Assembly (NCBI GenBank): GCA_963920765.1
Contig: OY987250.1
Location: 8,184,001-8,248,000 of the forward strand
Length of the DNA stretch: 64,000 nt
Reading direction: 5' to 3'
DNA from: Ulota crispa
Taxonomy: Eukaryota; Streptophyta; Bryopsida; Orthotrichales; Orthotrichaceae
The notes under the pieces are model-generated. The model searched no databases. It was not told where the DNA came from and saw only the letters and a program-made list of their open reading frames with translations. The translations under genes were made by a program, and so were the position numbers. Shown here one piece after another: positions 26,501-38,545 of the stretch; within the stretch, counting starts at the first letter, position 1; every line of letters starts with the position of its first letter.

Positions 26501-27608
26501 ACAGGAACGACAGCAGGAGAATCGAGTGCAAGCACACGCTCATTCGATTTCTAAATTATCCCTGATAGACTGAAATCAGGATTTAGAATACTGTAGGATT
26601 TGAAGTACTATGCAAATTGCCAAAGAGATGATCGCGGAAGTAGAATGACAAAATATAGGTTAGCCATCTACGCCTGGAACTCTCAAATAATTGGACACTC
26701 ACATTTTCAATACATAACATTATTCTCCGAAATATTATGATATGTACCTATTCTCGCATGTAGCCACTACATTGTCCCCAAAACATTCCGATAAATATCT
26801 ACTCCAGCCGTAAAACAACGGCACAAATACTCCGCTAGCACGAGTGAAACAGCAGTGCCTTTCACATGAGGCTCTGATGAGCTACCTCGATCAATTTGTG
26901 TGATACGGACCTTCCTGTACTTCTTTTATGAATTCATATGCGCAACATTCTCCATGTGCTCAGGATGTTCTCCGTTGCTGCAGAAACAATAGTCTAGACA
27001 TCACTCTCCACTACCTCGCCGTCAACGCTCTCGTGATTCAGGGCTCTTTGATAATATCCACCGTTATCTTTTAAACACAAAGCTGATCACCTCCAAGCTG
27101 AATAATCACCACTAGAAAATTCTCATCACTGTTCCAATTCCCCTACGTCTAACCCTAACTAATGAATACGAATCAAATCGATAATTCTTATTATTCAACC
27201 TTCACAATCGTGTTCATAGTTCCCTAGGACGGCTCCGTGGAAAAACTTACCGAGCTAAAATGTTCCAGAAAAGCCTAAACAAAGCTGATAAAAAGCCTAA
27301 ACAGAGCTGATAATAAGCTCTCCAACCTGCTCATTACTACAATTGATCTCTAAAAAAACGGTCACGAACTCCTCAGTAATATTTACGTTGAAAAACAGAC
27401 CGATCTGAGAAATATTCTCTATCAAAGCCAATCGAGAAGGGATTCCGATCTACCTACATTGTTAGTAAAAAGAAATCGCACTTGCATTGCTGAAAATGTA
27501 CCGAAAAGGCTTTAGAAAAAAATGAGAGGAAGAGGAAGAGCGAGATTACGTTTGGAGCAGCACATCGGGCCCGTGGACAGGCTGCAACGATAACGCCAAG
27601 CACGCCAT
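20550..27608 (-). CDS. TML: TPLATE complex muniscin-like subunit TML (15 exons, 656 aa)
   Basis: Exons 5' to 3' on the minus strand: 27550-27608, 26292-26402, 25984-26043, 25071-25187, 24817-24883, 24422-24613, 24001-24111, 23543-23708, 23016-23324, 22306-22505, 21811-21950, 21531-21576, 21343-21437, 21127-21181, 20550-20792. Every intron is GT-AG and all phases agree, giving 1971 nt. The N-terminus (MACLALSLQPVHGPDVLLQT, then REWFPPARAALATYSF) and the RVVYRLVNTVYVLGIT block form the longin-like domain, residues 1 to about 140. Residues 240-397 are a disordered linker with an EDPF motif near 250-253 and Gly/Asp/Glu-rich repeats. Residues about 400-656 are the mu-homology domain (KGVFHVRTKPAEQPMIILKY, LKDVTFIVHLP, EVRWLIPSIE). 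TML is a core subunit of the plant TPLATE/TSET endocytic adaptor, acting with TPLATE, LOLITA and TASH3 at clathrin pits on the plasma membrane. Length is near that of the Arabidopsis protein. No damage is visible. Confidence 0.95.
22709..22729. repeat. CA microsatellite in a TML intron
   Basis: A short run of CA dinucleotides lies in the intron between TML exons 9 and 10. A second CA run sits at about 24301-24323, in the intron between exons 6 and 7. Confidence 0.85.
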
Positions 27609-27724
27609 AGCCTGCAAACCTGTGCGCCCCTGATCGAGTGAGACGACGCTCTCCTCGCCTTGCGGAAGCCGCTTAGCTCATTCATTACCTCCGTCGCTGG
27701 CAATCGTCATAATACCCGGCTGGG

Positions 27725-27922
27725 TATCGTATGACACAACCTGGGCATCGTGTTCCGGGGATGCGTGCTCCTGGGTACTGCTCTTCCGGGCATCGTGTTC
27801 CTGGGATGCGTGCTCCCGGGTGTAGTGGTCCCGGGTGTAGTGGTTTTGGGATGCGTGCTCCCGGGTGTAGTGGTCCCGGGTGTAGTGGTTTTGGGATGCG
27901 TGCTCCCGGGTATCGTGTTCCC
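27725..27922. repeat. GC-rich minisatellite just upstream of TML
   Basis: Two near-perfect 45-bp units at 27811-27855 and 27856-27900 are flanked by degenerate copies back to about 27725. Each unit holds CCCGGG-containing sub-repeats (cccgggtgtagtgg). The array starts about 115 bases upstream of the TML start codon and is far richer in GC and CpG than its surroundings, so it lies in the promoter or leader. It keeps open frames on both strands only because of its repeat structure. It is not a gene. Confidence 0.8.
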
Positions 27923-28076
27923 TTGGCGGAATCAGAATTATAGTAGAACTTGACTGAATTAAACATGCTGGGATAGTGGGATTAGGGGATGTATTTAATT
28001 TAGAGTATTTTTTTTATTTGTATCAATTTGATTCACAAATTCTACTAGAGTTGTTGGGACCGTTTTTTTGTTCAAT

Positions 28077-28493
28077 GGAAATTGATATGTGCACACCCGG
28101 CGTTTGATATATGCACATTGGGGGTAAATATTAGATATTTGTCATTAGCAAGTTGAATTTGGAAATTTGAATTCAGATTTGGATTCAAAGATATCGATTT
28201 TGTCTAGAACTGCAAAGGATGTTATAGTTGAACAATGCCTAATGGAAAAACTAGTTAGAAAAATAATTATTACTTTTACCTTTGTTTATAAAAAAAGGCT
28301 AAGTTTTTTCATTGGGCATTGTTCAATTGTAACCTCCTTTATGGTTCTAAACTAAATCAAGATCTCTAAATCCAAATTTGAATTCAAATTTTCCAAATTC
28401 AACTTGTTGATGGTAAATATTAAAAATTTACCCCAGGATTTTGCTCATGCTAAACCCCAAGTGTGCATACATCAATTCTCTTTATAATTTACA
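28077..28493. mobile_element. Foldback MITE related to 7598-8019 and 44051-44573
   Basis: The inverted ends are GAAATTGATATGTGCACACC and GTGTGCATACATCAATTCTC. The interior shares the block gaattcagatttgg...gattttgtctagaac with 44051-44573. No clear target duplication was found. Confidence 0.65.
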
Positions 28494-29414
28494 TGAATTT
28501 AGGTTGGCCAAGTTCTACTATAAATGGAATTTTTGGGGGTGCAGTAGACCTTAAAACCATATTGTTGCAAAGCTTCACTCATATCTACTATAATCCCTCA
28601 TGTCCTGAGCCAAAATGTATGACAATAATATAATTATTTTGTTTTTACAATACAAATGGCTTTAGGTGTCTCTTTCTTTCTACCTTAGCAAATATTACAG
28701 TTTTTACTTATTGATGATATCAAACTAATAACATTAGTGCATCCAAATGCATTCAAAAATTGAGGCATTTAATGATGATTCATACACAAGTCTTTTCAAT
28801 TATTACACCCCAAACAAATAGTGTTAGCTTGCTCTAATTCAAAAAAAAGTTATATTGTTAGGCACATTAATTAATTAGTATATAACATTTGAAGTTAACT
28901 TAATAAAGTGTTAGTTACATTATTCAAATACTCTTTTGTCACATTAAATTCTTTGGACATTCTTGAACCAATTGGAAGAAGAAGAACACTGGTCCCACTA
29001 TACGTGCATAAATGAAGAGTCCCTTTATGCACAACCCTTACCAATATCTACAAGACAATGGTATTTAAAAGATCACCCTTGTTGCATGTTTGTTTATGTG
29101 AAACTAAACACCTAGAAGAGAACAAAAGAAAACTTATATAGAAAAACTTCTAGGAACCAAAAAATATCTTTGTGTACAAATTTTTAATCATTGTATTTGA
29201 TTCATGAAATCACTAATCTTGCTAGCAAGGTAACATTATACAGGGAAACATCAGAAAATGCTGAATGTACACAACTACAAAAGAGGCTTCTCTTCTAGAA
29301 ACCGCATAGATCATGTGTTTGTTCTTTGATTCATTTGACAGTATAAATGTGCTATTATAGTGAGTGCATTGGAAGGTACATTGAATCTCCTAAAAAATCA
29401 GTATGTACTATCAT

Positions 29415-32400
29415 CACTAGTAAAAAATGGGGAAAAAACGACTGCACTTAACGACTGCATTTCAGTGGTTTATGACTTGAAACTACTCATGTACAACTAG
29501 ATGGGTTGCAGTCGTTCTTTAGTCGACCATAGTTGCATGCTAGTGATAGTGCACTTGTCACATTTGCCATCTACTCAAAAACAACTGCGACCTTTTCATC
29601 CATTGCCCACCCTAAATTTTGGGAAAAACCTGCCCCCTCTACCCTTCTTTCTTTTTTGTTAGAAGACATCTTTCTCTCTAATCCCAATGTCTCCATTAAT
29701 GCACATCAGACACACAAATGACTAGGTGCCACTTGTCATATTTTTAGAGGTTCTGGTCGTATTTAGGCAATTTCATGAAATGGGAAATTGATAATCCACA
29801 ATAACACGTGTCCCTCGCAGTCGTAAAGAAGTTGTAAATTAGTTGTCCGGTAGTTGCTTTGCAGTTGCTTATATTATTTTAGTAGAAAAGTGGTTCACCT
29901 ATAAATTCAGTTGTACATTAGTCGTTTTTCAGTTGTCATATAGCCGATTTATAGTCAAGTTCAAGACATAAGTGACTCTTCACTCTTTTTTGGTACTATA
30001 GTACAATTGCAATGTATAGTAGATTGACAGTGATAGTTGCAATTTAGTTGTAACTAAATTAACCTCACAACTTACATGCCAAGTTGCCAACTATGCAATT
30101 GCAAGACAGTTGCATCTCAGTGGCTTTGGTGACTTTGTTATCACTGATCAGTTGTACCGCACTTCTCACCTAGTAGGGACAAAGTTGTGTTTTAGTCGCA
30201 TTCTTGTTGTAACTTAGTTATATTCTAGTTGCAATAGAGTTGCAAGCTAGTCCAACTCATTCTAGTCATCATTGGGTTATAAAGCACTTGCCACAAAGTT
30301 ATAATCTAATTCCACAATACTGACAAAGAAGTTGTACACTAGTCGCACATTAGTGATTGAATAGTATAATACAGTGGGGATTAAATTGTACATGAATAGG
30401 GCAAAATACCTAATACAAGGGCCAGTTGCAATGTAGTTGCACACTGGGCTTCTCTATTGCTACATGATTACATTAAAGTACAGTTTAGGGCAATACCCAG
30501 TATGCGGCCAATCTCCGCGTGCTTCACCTTCTAATAAGTGTTGATCTTCAATCCTTCTAAACTGCTACAGAAATCATGTCTAAACATAAAAAACCAATGA
30601 CAAGCAACCTAACTTCAATGATACATATAAGCCCTTCTTAACTCTTCTAAACACCATAAAAAGAACACCAAATCTCAATGTTAAACAACCTAGCTTTAAC
30701 TATAGAAACGAGCCCTTCTAAACACCTCTAAACACCCTAATATCAACACCAAAGCTCAATGGCAAGCAACTTACCTTCAACAAAGCAAATTGGCCCTTCT
30801 AAAATCCTCTAATCACCCTTAAATCAATACTAAAGCTCAATGTTAAACAAACTAACTTCACTGATGCAAATCAGCCTCCTCTAAGTCTTCTTACACACCA
30901 CAAGTTAAAAGCAAAGATCAATACCAAATAACCTAAGTTCAATGATGCAAATCAATCCTTTCTAAGCACTCATATACACCACAAATGAACACCAAAGCTC
31001 ACTACCAAACAACCTAACCTCAATGATGCAATTCAACCTCTCTCTAAGGATTTTCAAATACCATAGCTCTTGTGGACCAGGTGCAAAATGAGATACGGAC
31101 TACGCTGTCTTGAAGAAGCCAGGGTTTGGGAGTTGACTAATACAACTATAATACAACTACAACTTAACTAAAAAACAACTAAATAACCACTCAAGAACAA
31201 TTGGAAAACGACTACTCCACTAGGATACAACTGCAGCCGTATAGCAATGCTATAGCATTTATTGCTTAGGTATCGCACGGTGGCAACAAAAAACGACTGA
31301 AACATCACTAAAACAACTATAAAACAACTAAAAAACAACTAAAAACAACTAAAAAACAACTAAAAAACAACTAAGAAATAACTATGTGACTCAAATACAA
31401 TTGATGTTGTTTAGCACTTTAGTATTTATTTCTTAGTTAGTGCATGGTAGCAAGGACTGTAATATGAACTACATTAAAAAAAAAACAAAATTGGTTACAA
31501 TTCCCCACTTACAACCTGCAATGACACAAATTTAGAAGCAAGCTCAACAACTCTTGCATCTTTGAGTAATTTGTAAGTATGTTCTCTCCTTCTCAATTGT
31601 GCTTGTAATTTTCAATTGCTAGATCGATTACAAGTGTAGAGACTAAATCTAGATCCTTCATTTGACACAAGCAAGAATGAGCATGCAGATTCCACCAAAA
31701 GAAGAGTACAAATAGTGGAGGAACCACAGAAGAGAGAGACACCTATTCATACTTATATTGCTATTGTTCATGCTAATTTGCTTAGTAATAGGGGAAAAAT
31801 AATAAAAACAAGTAAGATGTCTCAGATATCCAGAGTTCAAGAACAACTAACTTCTTGAGTTGTATAACAATCATTTTTACTATTGCCATATATTTGTCAA
31901 CTGTATAGTAGTTGTATGTCAAATGTTACGCAGTTGATTATATTTGACAAGTTGTATTGGAGTGATGTATGAGTTGTTTCATAGTCACACTACAGTTGTA
32001 TTCTACAGATCAAAGCCAACGACATTCTAAGTCTAAATTGAATACAAATTCAATAATTGTTGGTCCATTTCTATGTGAAAGTAGAACCAAAAAGTCTACG
32101 AACTGCCCATTTTTAATGCGCATAGGGTACGCTTAAGAGACAAAATTAATGCAGTGGACTAGAGAAATAAAAAGAGCATTGCTCTTTTGCATAGAGCACT
32201 TCCACTAACCTTGTTGTGTGTATATAGGGAGGAGGAAGTGCCTATTGAGAACAGTGAAGAAACAACCGAGTAATCACGGTAAAGAACTCAAATTTAAAGT
32301 TTGGAGGGGATTAGGTGAATGAGACGCCTCCAACGATGATTGGGAAGAATTGTTACAAAGACATGTTGTATTGACAAAGGTCAAAGTAGATTGTACGAGA

Positions 32401-33676
32401 TCCTTTTGGAAACATTATGTATCAATGCAGCAAAATGATATTCTGAGATTTTTTTTGTTTTGTACAAATCACAAATCACAATCATTTTTTGAACTTTGAA
32501 CTATCAACTTGCACTGTACAAATAAAGTTTAATTCTTGTTGTCATTAATAAATTGACTATAGTTGTCAGGTAGTTGTATCATAAAAAAAACAACTATACA
32601 TGCATTGAAAATGCAATTGCAGGGATACGTAGTAGCTAATTAGTTGTTTATTCAATAGAAGTAACTAGCATGCAAAAATAAAACAACCTAAACATTAAAC
32701 CCATTAACGACTCAAGGCTGACTACAGTCAACTACTACTCAACTACTTCTCAACAACAGCACAATTGCAATAGCTAAATGAGTTGATAGCAAGACTATGA
32801 GGGATAGTAGCAACAGATCAAGTGAAATGAGAGAGTAAAAGAAGGGAACCATATGTTAGATCTTAAAGAAACAAATTGTGTGGAAAGAAAAGAAAGAGTG
32901 AGTTGTTTTTCAACTGATATATAGTTGTATAGCAGTTGTTCCCAACCCAAAATCAACTGTAATGCAACTGCGTTTCAACTATAAAAAAGTGGCCCTATTC
33001 ACACAGTGAACTTTGAAAATAATTTCTAAACCTGACAGTTCCCAAGGCTTGACAGAGGATCTCAAGGAACTTGTGTAATCATGGAAATTCAAGAACAAAT
33101 TAAAAATAAATATGTAGCAAGTGCAGTTGTTTTTCTGTTGATTTGTAGTAACACCTAATCCTAGAAACAACTAGCTTGCAACTGCCATACAACAGCAATT
33201 ACAATATGCATTCACACTAAAACCCAACCAGAAGTATTTGAACAAAATTAGCTGCGCAAAGCAAAAGAAGGGCAGCTTCAAATGTTAATGGAGCAGATTA
33301 AAAACGCAATCGTAAAAACAATTGCATTAGTTTCAATGGAGTTGTTTTTTAGTAATACAGCAATTGCTTAAACCACTGAAAAACAATTGTGGTGGTACTT
33401 AAATGGTTATTGGAGTCCATATGAACAAAATGCATCCATGGCTAAATTGTAAATTGATGATGACAGAATTTTTTGTCCTCAACAGTTACATTGATGTTTT
33501 TTGTAGTTATATATACAACTACAATATAATTGGGTTGTTGTTAACGTTCCCCCTCTGTTGTTCAACTGCTTTAGTGAGTTGCCATGTGATTTTGCAGTTG
33601 TTTTGCAGTGGTTTCACAACTTAGTTATACTCTAGTTGGCAAAATGCAATTGAAAAAAGCCATTTTTGTACTAGTG
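29415..33676. mobile_element. Non-autonomous CACTA (En/Spm) transposon, 4262 bp
   Basis: The left end reads CACTAGTAAAAAATGG and the right end CCATTTTTGTACTAGTG, an inverted terminal repeat beginning CACTA. It is flanked by the 3-bp target duplication CAT (29412-29414 and 33677-33679), as expected for the CACTA superfamily. The interior shows very many dispersed copies of gttgta/agttgt/caactaaaaaacaacta motifs in both orientations, matching the subterminal transposase-binding repeats of these elements. No reading frame longer than about 75 codons is present and no transposase is recognisable, so it must depend on an element elsewhere. Confidence 0.9.
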
Positions 33677-34083
33677 CATGGTTCTCGCCTCCCCAGTTTA
33701 GCTTGGAATCCCATTCCTTCATTGTCTTGCATTCACATACAAAAGCAGCATCATTACTTACAAGGCATGGTAGAGAATTCTCTCTCCTATACTAACCCTG
33801 GCACCCCAGCAACTCATCTATTTGTACAATACAATTGGTTGGCATCACTCAGAAAAAGTATCTATTAACATGACTTGACTAAACGGCACTTGCCATTTGA
33901 CATTGAATTTGGTGGGGGTAATGTAACTTGTATTGACCTACAACCTCTCACTTTAAAACTGTATAAGAAACTCATACAAAAGTCACAAAATCCAAAAGAT
34001 TTTTCAATTAAAGTTACACTCCTACTCATGTTCAAATACTAAAAGTGACGCAAATGGTATCCTCTTCTACCTCAAGGAGAGTA

Positions 34084-34390
34084 AAGTAGGAGGTTCTAAA
34101 GCTGTCCACCTCCTCAAATGTACTCCAGTTATACATGTTGTTTTTCATAATCTTTAACCATGTACAAAAAATGTATATTTGAAAAAGTGCACCATTTTAA
34201 AGCCCTATGCCATTTCAAATTCAAATTTTCATAACTAAATCCACAAAGCTTCAAAAAACATGAAACAACTTGGATTGATGTCAGTTCCTCTTGTCTTTCA
34301 CGGAAAATTTACTGACAAGTATTTCAAGAAGTTTGACCTCCCCAGAATTCAGTTTCAGCCCTTAGTGGTTGATTCATGAGCCTCCTACCT
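34084..34390. mobile_element. AGGTAGGAGG MITE (family 1), overlaps the thaumatin-like stop codon
   Basis: The left end is AAGTAGGAGG after TA, and the right end GAGCCTCCTACCT before TA. The interior shares long stretches with the copies at 34637 and 60296 (caccattttaaagccctat, ggctgaaactgaattctgg). On the minus strand its AGGTAG terminus supplies the last sense codon and TAG stop of the thaumatin-like gene. Confidence 0.8.
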
Positions 34391-37300
34391 TACCTTAGAT
34401 CTTGACACAAACAAAAAATCAGAATAGCAAAGCTTACAGTGCAATGAGAAGTACGCCGCGCTGCAGAGTAGCAAAATGTACAACATTACACAAGCCGAAT
34501 GGCGAACCCCTGCTGCACCTGTGCCATACTGGGAGATACCAGGAGGAGGAGGAGAATTCGTGGTGGTACTGTTTTTGCCTGTTGTTGGTGTCCCTGCAAC
34601 GCAAGCAACAATCTCTGAGTCCCATAGCTGCAGGTAAGGTAGGAGGCTTATATTCCAGTCAGGCTCTAAAACCATCTGCCTTCTCAAATGTACTTCATTT
34701 GTACATGTTATTTTTCATAGTCTTCAACAATGTACTTCATTTATACCTGTTATTTTTCATAGTCTTCAACAATGTACAATAAGTGTACAATTTGAAGAGG
34801 TGAACGGTTTTAAAGCCCTATACCACTTCAACTTCAAAATTTTGTAACTAATTCCACAAAATTCCAAAAAATACAAAACAACTTGGGTTAGATGCCAATT
34901 TCTCTTGTCTTTCAAGAAAATTTACTGAATAACATTTCAAGAAGTTTCACCTCCCTAGAAAAAAGTTTCAGCCCTTAGTTGGTCGGTTTATGAGCCTCCT
35001 ACTTCAGTCCTAACAAATACACATAGCAAGGAAATAAGGGAAGCTAGTGTGTACCTGCAGGACAGAATGTGACGGCATAATTCGCATCTTTGCAAGTGAA
35101 AGTGCTGGTGGCGTCGTCGTATGCGTAGCTGTACGCTGTCGGGCATGCGGCCTTGAACGCATTCGAGTATTCAGTGGGAGGACACGTGGCAGGTGACCCG
35201 TATGTCCCTGTACAGCAATACTGCGGTGTAGCAAACTCATCGCATGCACTCTTGCAACCGATCACTGTGCCTCCTGAAAGTACCTGCACTTCACATTGCA
35301 ACTTATCCACCGTTAGGAGACGACAAATCTCATAAAAGTCCCAAACTCTAGAGTACAGGCTCAATTCAATATAGAAATCAAAATAGAATCACAAGTATTG
35401 ATGGTATATCAGAAATTCTGCTCTAGAGCATCGGCACCCTTGGATGCAAAACATGCCCTCAGTAGCACTTGTTGTGGCCGCTTTCCTGGGTGAGCTTTAT
35501 TGTAGACGTATGCATCTGTCTTATGAAATTCATGGCTTGTCCAATTGTAGCTCAAACATTAGAACGTTCAAGGTTTGATGAATTTTTAGTACGTCCAAAT
35601 CCTACACAATCAAAATTTGTTGATTGGTTGACACAAGAGGTCCACCAGTGAAGCTCAACACTTTCCTCTGCAATACTATCCTCTATAATAAGCTCTCAAT
35701 GCTTGCTTGTATGTGCTTGATAGGAGATTTGAGCAAGCCCGTGATTATGGATGCAATTTGAACACATGTTTTTAAGTGCTCCAAGTTGCATGCCAGGGTG
35801 CGGATGCTCTTAGTACCAGTGCCAGCATAGCCACAGTGAATGACAAGCATTTCAAAAAAAACCTTGAAAAAGCTAAAGGATTCAAACATGAAGTAAAGTA
35901 GGAGGTCCATAAACCAACCATTGAAACCTACCTAACTCATCACTGACACTAATAGAAGTTAGGAGCACCCATAAACGTCAAACTATGGGTTTTGACCATG
36001 ATGACTATTAATAAACAACTAGCAAATTATAGGACCCTATTAGGAACAGAAAAAAAATAAGTTTGCACTTTTGAATGTATTATTTGGATACTCTGAGAAT
36101 AAGTTGTGAATTTTTAAAGAGCAAACTGCCATTGCACCCATAACCACTTTTAAGATTTCATGTTCACATGCTGTACATCCATGTCATTACATCTATTTAC
36201 TTCCAAAAATTTTCCAAGATTTCAGAGGTGACGATTATGGGGACACTGACGCTTATAGGTGTTCCTACCTGATATCTGAAAGAACATGTCACTTGTTCTC
36301 AGACTGCAAACGCAATTAGAACCTGAGCGGTTTTTGAGCCACCTACCTTAGTGGTTGAGACTAGAAACCTCGTCAGAGACAACACCGTTCAGCTATGGTG
36401 AATCGAGAAAGTTTGTAGAGAAGAGATATGATGCAGTGGAAATCAAATGTGTAAATACCTGAAGGGCGCTGGGGCAATTGCTGTTCAAATTGCTGGTACA
36501 TCCAGGCGTACCGCATGTTCCAGTTCCACCAGATGGCGTCATGGCAATGGGCAGATTGTAGCCGTCGACGAGGCTAATGTCGTAGAAATCGTCTCCATTG
36601 GCGCCGTCGAGGGTGATTTCCGCCAGGGTGGCAGGAATGGCGCCACCAGCGCCATTGCAGGTGAGTACGCCCCCGCAATCACCGGTCAAGCACGTCCCCT
36701 TCCCGGAGCTATCGAAATTGCACCCTGATGATTACTGTAACCAGATTAACTTTGATCCACAGTCCAGGGGGGTTTTTGTAGCTTAACCGGCCAATATTCT
36801 AGGGTCAATTGGTTGTGTAGAGTATACTCCTAACTAAGATCATCTCTTGCCATCCGTCAAATGAGCTTTTTGCGTTTCACCCGTAACGATTTTTGTAATT
36901 TGAGTCTTTCCAACAGCACTGTACTTGTCAATGTTCAAGAGCAGGGCCGTTCATGTGAGATTCAAAGTTTCTCTAGGCCCTCTTCACAGTCCTTGCCAAG
37001 TATTGTTCAATGTAATTCATTGTAATACAAGTGCAGGCCTTGAAATCCTCTAGACTACATGGGTTCTTGCCTGTTGTGCTACTTGCTGCTTTTGTTCCAC
37101 TCCAAACCTAGTTTCCAGAGGCTTCATTTGGCGGGTGGCAGGACATGCTCTACGCATATAGAAATAAAGAATATTCTCTTTTTTTCCTCTTAAATGTTCA
37201 GTTTTTTTCCTAAACTTTTGAAATCAGTTTGGCAATTCTCAAAATCAACCAGCTAGCTTGTAACTAAATGCAAGTACTCCCCGTATATTGCATTGATCTA

Positions 37301-38322
37301 TGGCCCGCCCCTTGTATTCACACACTTCTAAGGTAGGAGGCTTGAATTCGATTCATGCTCTAATTGCGTTTGGCTCTAGGAATGGTTGACATTTGAGATG
37401 AAATATCTAGTACTTTGGTTGATAAGTTAGGTAGGCTTAGATGGACGGTTTATGAGCCTCCTACCTTATTATTAACAAAACCGCCTCAGGCTGGCCCAAG
37501 GGGACGTTCCCCACCATGCCCAAAAAGGCATTTCAGCATTGCGTTGATCAATAGAAACGCAACAGAAACAGAGTTCTAGCAATCTAATTTCGATCGGTTA
37601 AATTACCTGTGCGTCCCCAAAATCGACCACCCCATGCTTCCGGTGCAGTCACTGCATTTGACGCTCCCGCCGCCAATTCAAAGCCGCCACTGACCAGCAG
37701 CGGAATGCCGCCATTGGGCTGCAATCCCACCCACACCGTGAACCCACACGTGTTGATGAACGTGAACGTCGCCCCGCTTGCTCCTGAGCCATTGAATTCA
37801 ATTAAAGCTTACCCTTGTTTCTACTCAATCAATCAACTCTTTCAACTCGATTGCCGTGCACAGAAACATCATTAGGAACAGTTAGAATATGAATTGATCA
37901 ACCTGCTAGAATGTTGTAATACGCTAACAATTGGAGGAAGACAAGAACCAAACTCGAGCAAGGCATAGTCTTCATAGTGTAGCCTTCCCGAGCTCCAACT
38001 ATTTGAAGCAGATTGCAATCCAACAAATTCCAACAATTTGCAACAAATTGCAATCCAGCAAGCTCCAACAATTTGAAACAGATTGCAATCCAGCGAGCTA
38101 CTTTAACAAAACCATATTAACAACTGTGAGAATGATGCTGCTTAAGTTACTGTCGATTGGTAATCAACTAGGAGAGGGTTTCAGCTTCGTCCTTGAAATA
38201 TATATGCACAAGCGGCGCGTGAGCACAACAGAGTTCAATTGATTACCTGCTAGAATGTTGTAAAAGGTTAACAATTGGAGGAAGACAAGAACCAAACTCA
38301 AGCAAGGCATAGTCGACCTCAT
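34385..38322 (-). CDS. Thaumatin-like protein (PR-5 family) with C-terminal extension
   Basis: Exons on the minus strand: first exon 38247-38322 or, alternatively, its duplicate 37903-37975; then 37607-37783, 36459-36724, 35055-35283, 34385-34593. Both first exons end in phase 1 at a GT donor, so either gives a closed frame of 318 or 317 aa. The first exon encodes a signal peptide ([18 protein letters not shown]). The mature domain starts [19 protein letters not shown] and holds the 16 cysteines of the family. The acidic-cleft segment [16 protein letters not shown] and the endings [13 protein letters not shown] and [11 protein letters not shown] are typical. After the domain come a Thr/Ser/Pro-rich linker ([10 protein letters not shown]) and a hydrophobic stretch ([14 protein letters not shown]), suggesting a membrane or GPI-anchored form. 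The protein is secretory-pathway routed, with defence or cell-wall roles inferred from the family. The stop codon lies inside the end of a MITE. Confidence 0.92.
34637..35004. mobile_element. AGGTAGGAGG MITE (family 1) in the last intron of the thaumatin-like gene
   Basis: It starts TA then AGGTAGGAGGCTTAT and ends TTTATGAGCCTCCTACTT. It fills most of the intron 34594-35054. An internal block of about 50 bases (aatgtacttcatttgtacatgttatt) is tandemly repeated near 34688-34766. Confidence 0.78.
35896..36348. mobile_element. AGGTAGGAGG MITE (family 1), interrupted by a family 2 MITE
   Basis: The left end is AAGTAGGAGG after TA, and the right end GAGCCACCTACCT before TA (36349-36350). Removing the nested element at 35957-36270 leaves about 139 bp, the size of the intact short copy at 37331-37466. 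It lies in intron 3 of the thaumatin-like gene. Confidence 0.75.
35957..36270. mobile_element. AGGTAG MITE (family 2), nested, 314 bp
   Basis: It opens AGTTAGGAGCACCCATAAAC and closes GCTTATAGGTGTTCCTACCT, flanked by GA on both sides. It aligns along its length with the reverse complement of 13908-14220 and with 46936-47253 (for example the caaataatacattcgaaagtgc block). Confidence 0.82.
37331..37466. mobile_element. AGGTAGGAGG MITE (family 1), short form, 136 bp
   Basis: TA on both sides, with inverted ends AGGTAGGAGGCTTGAAT and TTTATGAGCCTCCTACCT. It lies in intron 2 of the thaumatin-like gene. Confidence 0.82.
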
Positions 38323-38545
38323 AGTGTGGTCTTCCCGAGCTCCAACAATTTGAAAACAGCGTGCAAATCCAGCGAGGTCCAATAGTTTGAAAACAGAGTG
38401 CAATTCAACGAGCTACTTTTAACAAAATCATGACAGCAACTATGAGAATAACGCTGCTTAAGTTACTGTCAATTGGACGAGAGGCTTTAAGCTTTGTCCT
38501 CGTGATATGCACAGCGGCGTGTGAGCACGACAGAGTTCAATTGAT
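37889..38545 (-). repeat. Tandem duplication of promoter plus signal-peptide exon
   Basis: Two units, about 37889-38239 and 38240-38545, are aligned over their whole length. Each holds a copy of the first coding exon of the thaumatin-like gene, its leader and upstream sequence, and each ends with gagttcaattgatt. The proximal unit carries a TATA-like ATATATAT at about 38193-38205, which the distal unit lacks at the matching place (tcgtgatatgcac). The proximal leader also contains short internal repeats (aatccagcaagctccaac type, 37985-38100). Confidence 0.85.
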
